Assembly (NCBI GenBank): GCA_903821715.1
Contig: CAIJMB010000025.1
Coordinates: 1 to 11,679 of the forward strand
Origin: an uncultured Flavobacteriales bacterium
Lineage (GTDB): Bacteria > Bacteroidota > Bacteroidia > Flavobacteriales > Schleiferiaceae
DNA: 11,679 nt
Direction of reading: 5' to 3'
The position numbers were made by a program, and so were the translations under genes. Of the stretch, positions 6,972-11,679 are shown piece by piece. Under the pieces are notes generated by a model. It saw only the letters and a program-made list of their open reading frames with translations. It searched no databases and was not told the DNA's origin. Within the stretch, counting starts at the first letter, position 1. Each line of letters begins with the position of its first letter.

Positions 6972-9900
6972 TTAGTACAGCAAATTCAAGGTTCCACGGC
7001 GCTCGACGAGCTCACCTTCCATACTGCGGTAGCGAAGCTGGTAGGTGTACACGCCGGTAGGTGCAAAAGATCCATTCATCTTTCCGTCCCAAGCCTTGTT
7101 TTCATTCTTGGTCTCAAAAACGAGTTGGCCCCAGCGGTCAAAAATCTCAAGGCTGTAGCTGCCGGGGCTCACGTACACCTGTGCAGGTTTCCACACGCGG
7201 TTTGCGGCCACATCTGACTTCGGATTGAAGCTGTTCGGAATAAACACTCGAGGTGCAAACTCTGCCAGGGCAACCGACGATGTCGAGCGGAAAATGCTTC
7301 CGTCCGCATCTCGGAACACGAGCGGGTTTGGACCTTCGACCGCAACAATGCGGTACTGTACGAGACCCGAGAAGTCACCTAACGGCCGCGTGTTATCCAA
7401 GAAGAACGTATCAACAGTTGACCCCATGAGCTGGTATCCTCCGTTCGGCATTACCGCACGGTAAATTTCGTAGCGGTCTACACCACCCATGTATTCTTGG
7501 TAGGGATTCCAACGCAAGAAGTTGGTGAGGTTGTCGTTCTCTTCCACTTCGAGCACCATGGTACGCCCTATGTTCGACGCGGTGTCAATGTTTCCGCAAC
7601 TGTCCGTCGCCACGATACGGTACACGTAGCGGTGGTCTTCAGGGTTCGCGGTAAAGTCCTTGTATCGGAACTCCCATGGACCTGTAATCGGCTTGGGAAG
7701 GCGTCCCAACGACCTAAATGGTCCACCCAATTCATCGGCGCGCTGTACGTCGAAGTCCACAATGTCAGCCTCTTTATCAATGAAGCACACGAGTTCTACA
7801 GCGCGGTCTTCACGAACACTGGTTTTTGCCAAGTATAGTAACCTCGAGCGCTGCACGGCAAGACTATTGATGCAGATTTTGTTCGAAGTACTGAACAGCG
7901 TCTCCGAAGTATCCACCGCTTTGATGTAGTAGCAGTAGGTTGTTCCTCCATTGAGGTTGCGCTGGTTGAACGTAGAATCATTCGGGCCAACCAAACCAAT
8001 CATACTCAAGGTCGTCGCTCCCCCAGTCGGAGTCTCCTCCATCCAGATTTGGTAGTTCTTGACAGCACCCCAACCTCTGTAGGTACTCCAACGCAGTCGC
8101 ATCACTCCTTCGCACGGGTCCATGTTTTCGGTGAGCACAATATTGTTCGCGGCACGCACAAGGAGGTCTGAACTGATGTTTCCGCACGAGTCTGCCGAAA
8201 CCACTTTGTAAAAGTCCTTAACTGTTTCTACGGCTCCCTTAACCTTGTACGGCATGACCGTACCTGGCTTCACGGTGTCAATTGGCCCCCAGCTACCTGC
8301 TGCATCTCTACGCAGTACATAGTAGTCTACAATGTCGTTACTCGACCCGGGGGTCCAAGACATAAACACTTCGGCGTTTAGTGTAGTCACACTATCGATA
8401 ACTATCGCATCTGTATTGACTTGGTCCGAGAAGAAGTCCGACTCTTTAGAACTAGAACATCCTGAAACGGTGCGAATCTGGTACTCAAGGTTCTGACCAC
8501 AGACATTTACCGTGTCTCGGTAGTTCAGCGAGTTGGTCGTTGCGATCATACCCCAAGATCCACCAGGCAGCTGGCGACGCCATACCTCGTATCCCAAAGT
8601 GTAGCTCGAAGAACTGTAATTCCATGAAAGATCAGCTACGTACGAATTCGTCGGCGGCAATGATGCCATAGCCAGCTGAATGGTTTGTAAGGTGTCCGTG
8701 GGTACAGAAATGTAGTCGCATCCACCCTTAGTTCGGATGTAGTAGTAGTGGGCGCCCGCACCGGGTGCGGCATGGGTATACAACAATTGACTGTAGTTAA
8801 ACACAGTATCCAAAACAGCAAAAGGCGCAGTCGGATTAGTCGAGTGGTAAATCACATAAGCATCGAAGTTCATGCCTGTGTCTACGGGGTAACCCCACGA
8901 AAGGTCAATTCCACCCGAAGCATTGAGTGACACGCACGCATTCGACATATCAGGCGGAACCGGAATCGTCGACACCACATTGATGATCACGGACTTAACG
9001 GACACAGCAGGAATTGGACAGAAATTGTCCTGCATGCGCATCGCAAACGTGTACTGATTTGTTGGCGTACCGCACTGAGTACCCTGGTACGCAATGTGGT
9101 TGCACGAAGTTTGCCAATTAAACAGCACTTCGTTATTGAGCGGATTGGTTAACGTCGCCTGCGGAGCCACAGGAACCACCGTTGCACACGGCGGATTCAA
9201 ACAACCCGAGATGGTGTTGGCCAAAGGCACCCCAAATTGACCTCCGCTCGGCTGAAAGGAAATAGTTTGCGGCAAGAAATTCGGTAACAGCTGGGGATCC
9301 TGAGACACTAGATTGAAGCGCACCTGCTGACCAGCAAACACCGTCGCCTCGTAGTATGCGGTATCGTTGCTGATAATCACGGGTGTTACCGGAGGAAAAC
9401 CCGGGATATTGGTTACCGACAGCGTTGGAGGGGTATTGGGTTGACCTGTAGGAAGGTTCGGACAGTCGCTGCGAATGGCCATCGGAATGTCTCGAAAGAC
9501 TTCGGCAATCTTTTGGCCACAGCGGAATGCTGAAACTTTAATGGATGTTGCGAACGAACCACCTGCAGAAGGAGTCAGCGTAATGTTTCCGGTGACGTTA
9601 TTCAATTGCGGAGGTACACCGCCATTTGGGAGTGGACTTGTAGCCGTATAGCCCGTTGTGTAGGAGATTGCTGCTCCATTGGTATTCAAGGACGGGGCCC
9701 AATCATAATAGATTGAATCCAAATCGTCGTCAAATGCAAACTGGGCGTAGGTATACTCGTAACCCGTGCAAATCACTGATTTGGGTGGCTCAAGAAAGCG
9801 AGGAGAAGAATCGTAGCAAGGATTCGTGTTCTGAGGCGTACCGTTAATGCTGTACGGATACATCACCGCGCGTAAATACAACGATGCAGATCCGGGGTTG

Positions 9901-10349
9901 GTCAAGTTGGTTAGTGTATTTGGACGGCAGCAGAGTTCGTAGCTAAAGGTCCAGCCACCTGCTGGAGGAGTTCCGGTCAAATTCAAATACGCGGACTCAA
10001 ACCGTGCCTCCTCAAGAGCTCCTTGACCTGATGCCGAAACGTTGCATCGAATGGGCGAAGGCGTGAGGTAGCACGTCGGTGATACATCCGTATTCGACCC
10101 AACTTGAGATAAAGTAATGTTCCCTGCCGGAGAGTTTGAATTCAAGATCACGGTACCACCCGGAAGGGTCGCGTTGCCGCTACCGCAGTCCCGGTAGAGA
10201 ATCATGTAAAACTTAAACTTACCAGCGTTGGGACCAGTAGTAAAGCACTTCCAAGTAATTTCACCACCGTACGCGTGGGAAGCCTGTGCCTGTGGTGCAG
10301 TCAGCACCAAAAGGGCTGCCGCGGTAAGGAAACGTAGAATCCGCATCAT
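6972..10349 (-). CDS. Large secreted protein with fibronectin-III-like repeats and a type IX (CHU_C) sorting domain
   Basis: A 1125-residue exported protein. Residues 1-23 form a signal peptide (RILRFLTAAALLVLTAPQAQA), with cleavage before SHAYGGE. Residues 24-300 form a Cys-rich module beginning SHAYGGEITWKC, an opening common to large gliding-associated proteins of Bacteroidota; residues about 300-460 form a further beta-rich module. Residues about 465-1030 contain five or six tandem fibronectin-III-like domains, with recurring LSWxY, YxxYxIYR and YYYIRT strands. Two carry near-identical DSCGNI motifs (720-725 and 916-921). Residues about 1032-1125 are the gliding-motility C-terminal domain: FIPNSFNP...YSLEIFDRWGQLVFET...WDGKMNGSFAPTGVYTYQLRY. 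This is the type B signal for the type IX secretion system, so the protein should cross the outer membrane and be surface-attached or released. No PorP/SprF partner gene is in the window. Two ATGs in tandem could each be the start. The likely role is adhesin or surface structure. Confidence 0.93.
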   Translation of the reverse strand: MMRILRFLTAAALLVLTAPQAQASHAYGGEITWKCFTTGPNAGKFKFYMILYRDCGSGNATLPGGTVILNSNSPAGNITLSQVGSNTDVSPTCYLTPSPIRCNVSASGQGALEEARFESAYLNLTGTPPAGGWTFSYELCCRPNTLTNLTNPGSASLYLRAVMYPYSINGTPQNTNPCYDSSPRFLEPPKSVICTGYEYTYAQFAFDDDLDSIYYDWAPSLNTNGAAISYTTGYTATSPLPNGGVPPQLNNVTGNITLTPSAGGSFATSIKVSAFRCGQKIAEVFRDIPMAIRSDCPNLPTGQPNTPPTLSVTNIPGFPPVTPVIISNDTAYYEATVFAGQQVRFNLVSQDPQLLPNFLPQTISFQPSGGQFGVPLANTISGCLNPPCATVVPVAPQATLTNPLNNEVLFNWQTSCNHIAYQGTQCGTPTNQYTFAMRMQDNFCPIPAVSVKSVIINVVSTIPVPPDMSNACVSLNASGGIDLSWGYPVDTGMNFDAYVIYHSTNPTAPFAVLDTVFNYSQLLYTHAAPGAGAHYYYIRTKGGCDYISVPTDTLQTIQLAMASLPPTNSYVADLSWNYSSSSYTLGYEVWRRQLPGGSWGMIATTNSLNYRDTVNVCGQNLEYQIRTVSGCSSSKESDFFSDQVNTDAIVIDSVTTLNAEVFMSWTPGSSNDIVDYYVLRRDAAGSWGPIDTVKPGTVMPYKVKGAVETVKDFYKVVSADSCGNISSDLLVRAANNIVLTENMDPCEGVMRLRWSTYRGWGAVKNYQIWMEETPTGGATTLSMIGLVGPNDSTFNQRNLNGGTTYCYYIKAVDTSETLFSTSNKICINSLAVQRSRLLYLAKTSVREDRAVELVCFIDKEADIVDFDVQRADELGGPFRSLGRLPKPITGPWEFRYKDFTANPEDHRYVYRIVATDSCGNIDTASNIGRTMVLEVEENDNLTNFLRWNPYQEYMGGVDRYEIYRAVMPNGGYQLMGSTVDTFFLDNTRPLGDFSGLVQYRIVAVEGPNPLVFRDADGSIFRSTSSVALAEFAPRVFIPNSFNPKSDVAANRVWKPAQVYVSPGSYSLEIFDRWGQLVFETKNENKAWDGKMNGSFAPTGVYTYQLRYRSMEGELVERRGTLNLLY

Positions 10350-10446
10350 AGTTTACAAAGAAACCACAATTACCCTATACGTTCCAAGCGTTAAGGGTGC
10401 CGAATAAGGGCGCCGCGTTAACGGGCCACCCCATTGAGTTTGTGAA
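10350..10446. other. Intergenic region between acyl-CoA dehydrogenase and the secreted protein
   Basis: A 97-bp spacer between two minus-strand genes. It contains the perfect palindrome CGTTAACG (10416-10423), a second GCGTTAA copy at 10388-10394, and an imperfect inverted repeat GGTGCC/GGCGCC (about 10396-10413). None is followed by a T-run, so no convincing terminator for the acyl-CoA dehydrogenase gene is seen. Confidence 0.4.
10356..10387 (-). promoter_or_regulatory. Candidate promoter of the type IX secretion substrate gene
   Basis: The minus strand has a TTG (10387-10385), a 21-base spacer and TTTCTTTG (10363-10356), one mismatch from TAnnTTTG. The start of transcription would then fall only a few bases before the ATG at 10349, giving an almost leaderless mRNA. 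The match is plausible but weak. Confidence 0.3.
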
Positions 10447-11601
10447 CTACGAACGCTTGAAATCGCGCGCAATCACAAGCTTCTGAATCTCTGAAGTGCC
10501 CTCGCCAATCGTACAGAGTTTGGCATCGCGGTAGTACTTCTCGGCGGGGTAGTCTTTGGTGTAGCCATAGCCTCCGTGAACTTGGACTCCGTCCGTGGAA
10601 ACCTCAACGGCCGTTTCGCTCGCAAATAGCTTGGCCATCGCGGATTCTTTGGTGACCTTCAAGCCCTGATCCTTAAGTGATCCGGCGTGCCGAGTCATCA
10701 GCTCTGAAGCATAGATTTTAGTGGCCATCTCAGACAACTTAAATGCGATACCCTGAAAATCTCCGATGGGTTGACCAAACTGCTCGCGTTCACGGCTGTA
10801 CCGAACTGCAGCTGCATGGGCACCTTTGGCGATTCCGACACTCAAGGCAGCAATCGAGATGCGGCCTCCATCGAGGATTTTCATCGATTGAATGAAGCCC
10901 TCACCTACCTGGCCAAGCACATTATCGTTCGAAACAAAGCAGTTGTCAAAAAAGAGCCCTGCGGTCTCGCTGGCGCGCATTCCGAGCTTGTTCTCTTTGC
11001 GTCCGCCCTGAAATCCTGGCGTGCCCTTTTCGACTACAAACGCCGTCATTCCGTGGCTATCGCCCTTTTCTCCCGTGCGGGCAATGACTACGGCCACGTC
11101 ACCGCTGATGGCGTGAGTGATAAAGTTTTTGCTGCCATTCAAACGCCATCCGTCGCCGTCGCGCACGGCAGTAGTGTTCATTCCGCCGGCGTCGCTTCCG
11201 GTACCGGTTTCGGTGAGCCCCCAGGCGCCAATCCATTCGCCAATGGCGAGTTTCGGAAGCCAACGGCGCTTCTGCTCCTCGGTTCCGAATTGGTTGATGT
11301 GCTGCGTGCACAGTGAGTTGTGAGCGGCCACACTGAGGCCAATACTGCCACACACTTGGGCAATTTCGTCGACAATGGTGATGTATTCGGCATACCCCAT
11401 GCCGGCTCCGCCGTACTCAGGGCTAACCAAGACGCCTAAAAAACCAAGCTTACCCATTTCGTGAAAGAGCTGCTTGGGGAAGGTTTGGGCCTCGTCCCAC
11501 TCCATCACGTGGGGCAAAATGTGCTGTTGGGCAAATTCTGAGGCGGCGGCGCGAATGAGTTCGAGTTCTTCGCTGCGCTGGGCTTCAATGGGATAATGCA
11601 T
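10447..11601 (-). CDS. Acyl-CoA dehydrogenase (short-/branched-chain type)
   Basis: A 384-residue FAD-dependent cytoplasmic enzyme that introduces the alpha-beta double bond of acyl-CoA and passes electrons to ETF, in fatty-acid or branched-chain amino-acid breakdown. The N-terminal helical domain (about 5-118) includes EYGGAGMGY; the beta domain carries the flavin-binding AWGLTETGTGSD (126-137) and FITHA (160-164). The C-terminal helical domain has REREQFGQPIGDFQ (270-283), VHGGYGYTKDYP (341-352) and the closing GEGTSEIQKLVIARDF, in which Glu367 is at the position of the catalytic base of short- and medium-chain enzymes (Glu376 of mature-numbered human MCAD), rather than the internal site of isovaleryl-CoA dehydrogenase. 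The ATG at 11601 is preferred over an upstream in-frame TTG at 11610, since it gives the usual N-terminal length. Substrate chain length cannot be told from the sequence. A partial gene ends 22 bases upstream on the same strand, suggesting an operon. Confidence 0.95.
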   Translation of the reverse strand: MHYPIEAQRSEELELIRAAASEFAQQHILPHVMEWDEAQTFPKQLFHEMGKLGFLGVLVSPEYGGAGMGYAEYITIVDEIAQVCGSIGLSVAAHNSLCTQHINQFGTEEQKRRWLPKLAIGEWIGAWGLTETGTGSDAGGMNTTAVRDGDGWRLNGSKNFITHAISGDVAVVIARTGEKGDSHGMTAFVVEKGTPGFQGGRKENKLGMRASETAGLFFDNCFVSNDNVLGQVGEGFIQSMKILDGGRISIAALSVGIAKGAHAAAVRYSREREQFGQPIGDFQGIAFKLSEMATKIYASELMTRHAGSLKDQGLKVTKESAMAKLFASETAVEVSTDGVQVHGGYGYTKDYPAEKYYRDAKLCTIGEGTSEIQKLVIARDFKRS

Positions 11602-11623
11602 GTCAATCAAGTGGTTGAGGTTG

Positions 11624-11679
11624 TTATTCTTTAGCTACGGAACCGTCGCGAAGTACGTAGTACTCGTTTCCTTCAGGGC
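11624..11679 (-). CDS. C-terminal end of an unidentified protein (cut by window edge)
   Basis: The minus strand reads an open frame from the window edge to a TAA at 11626-11624, encoding the last 17 residues PEGNEYYVLRDGSVAKE. The composition is protein-like, and of the three minus-strand frames I judged this the most natural. The stop lies 22 bases before the acyl-CoA dehydrogenase ATG, consistent with an upstream operon member. It is too short to identify. Confidence 0.5.
   Translation of the reverse strand, partial: PEGNEYYVLRDGSVAKE

Noticed and set aside
10388..10423. Inverted and direct GCGTTAA repeats as a terminator or attachment site
   Set aside because: On the transcribed strand the stem has a mismatch and there is no T-run. 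The repeats are short, and no mobile-element gene is nearby.
11602..11610. TTG start three codons upstream for the acyl-CoA dehydrogenase
   Set aside because: An ATG at 11601 gives the normal N-terminus, and nothing upstream favours the rarer codon.
1..11679. Defence system, CRISPR array, phage or transposon cargo
   Set aside because: Every reading frame of substance is a housekeeping, repair or envelope gene; no regularly spaced repeats, integrase, transposase or toxin-antitoxin pair was seen.

Overview
The window looks like core chromosome of a member of the Bacteroidota, probably of the Flavobacteriales or a related aquatic lineage with moderate-to-high GC for that group. The evidence is: a very large secreted protein ending in a gliding-motility-associated (CHU_C) type IX secretion sorting domain; a carboxypeptidase-regulatory-like (CarboxypepD_reg) secreted protein; a DUF2490 outer-membrane protein; a HisS with the phylum-typical RGLNYYTG motif; and a TAnnTTTG-type -7 promoter element with almost no Shine-Dalgarno sequences. 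No rRNA, tRNA, insertion sequence, phage gene or CRISPR array was seen.

Layout. (1) Positions 1-1597, plus strand: the C-terminal half of a DASH-type cryptochrome/photolyase, a 90-residue unrecognised protein with a C-terminal membrane segment, and a DUF2490 protein. They are packed so tightly (9 bp, then 1 bp) that they look like one operon. (2) Positions 1599-4615, minus strand: ettA followed by hisS, with a 4-bp GTGA overlap, converging on the DUF2490 gene with one base between the stop codons. (3) Positions 4669-5409, plus strand: a secreted CarboxypepD_reg-like protein divergent from ettA. It converges on guaB, with both stop codons inside one 10-bp palindrome. (4) Positions 5412-6884, minus strand: guaB (IMP dehydrogenase), preceded by a compact leader in which a terminator, a promoter element and a hairpin/operator-like inverted repeat are stacked within about 60 bp. 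(5) Positions 6972-10349, minus strand: the 1125-residue type IX secretion substrate. (6) Positions 10447-11601, minus strand: an acyl-CoA dehydrogenase. (7) Positions 11624-11679, minus strand: the last 17 codons of a gene cut by the window edge.

Functionally this is a mix of housekeeping (translation: EttA and HisS; GMP synthesis: GuaB; acyl-CoA oxidation), light-damage repair (the photolyase) and cell-envelope or surface functions. Apart from the tight gene pairs there is no obvious common pathway, and I found no convincing new multi-gene system. The points most worth a second look are the stacked guaB control region, the small membrane protein between the photolyase and the DUF2490 gene, and the uncharacterised C-terminal domain of the CarboxypepD_reg protein. 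No gap without a gene exceeds 100 bp.
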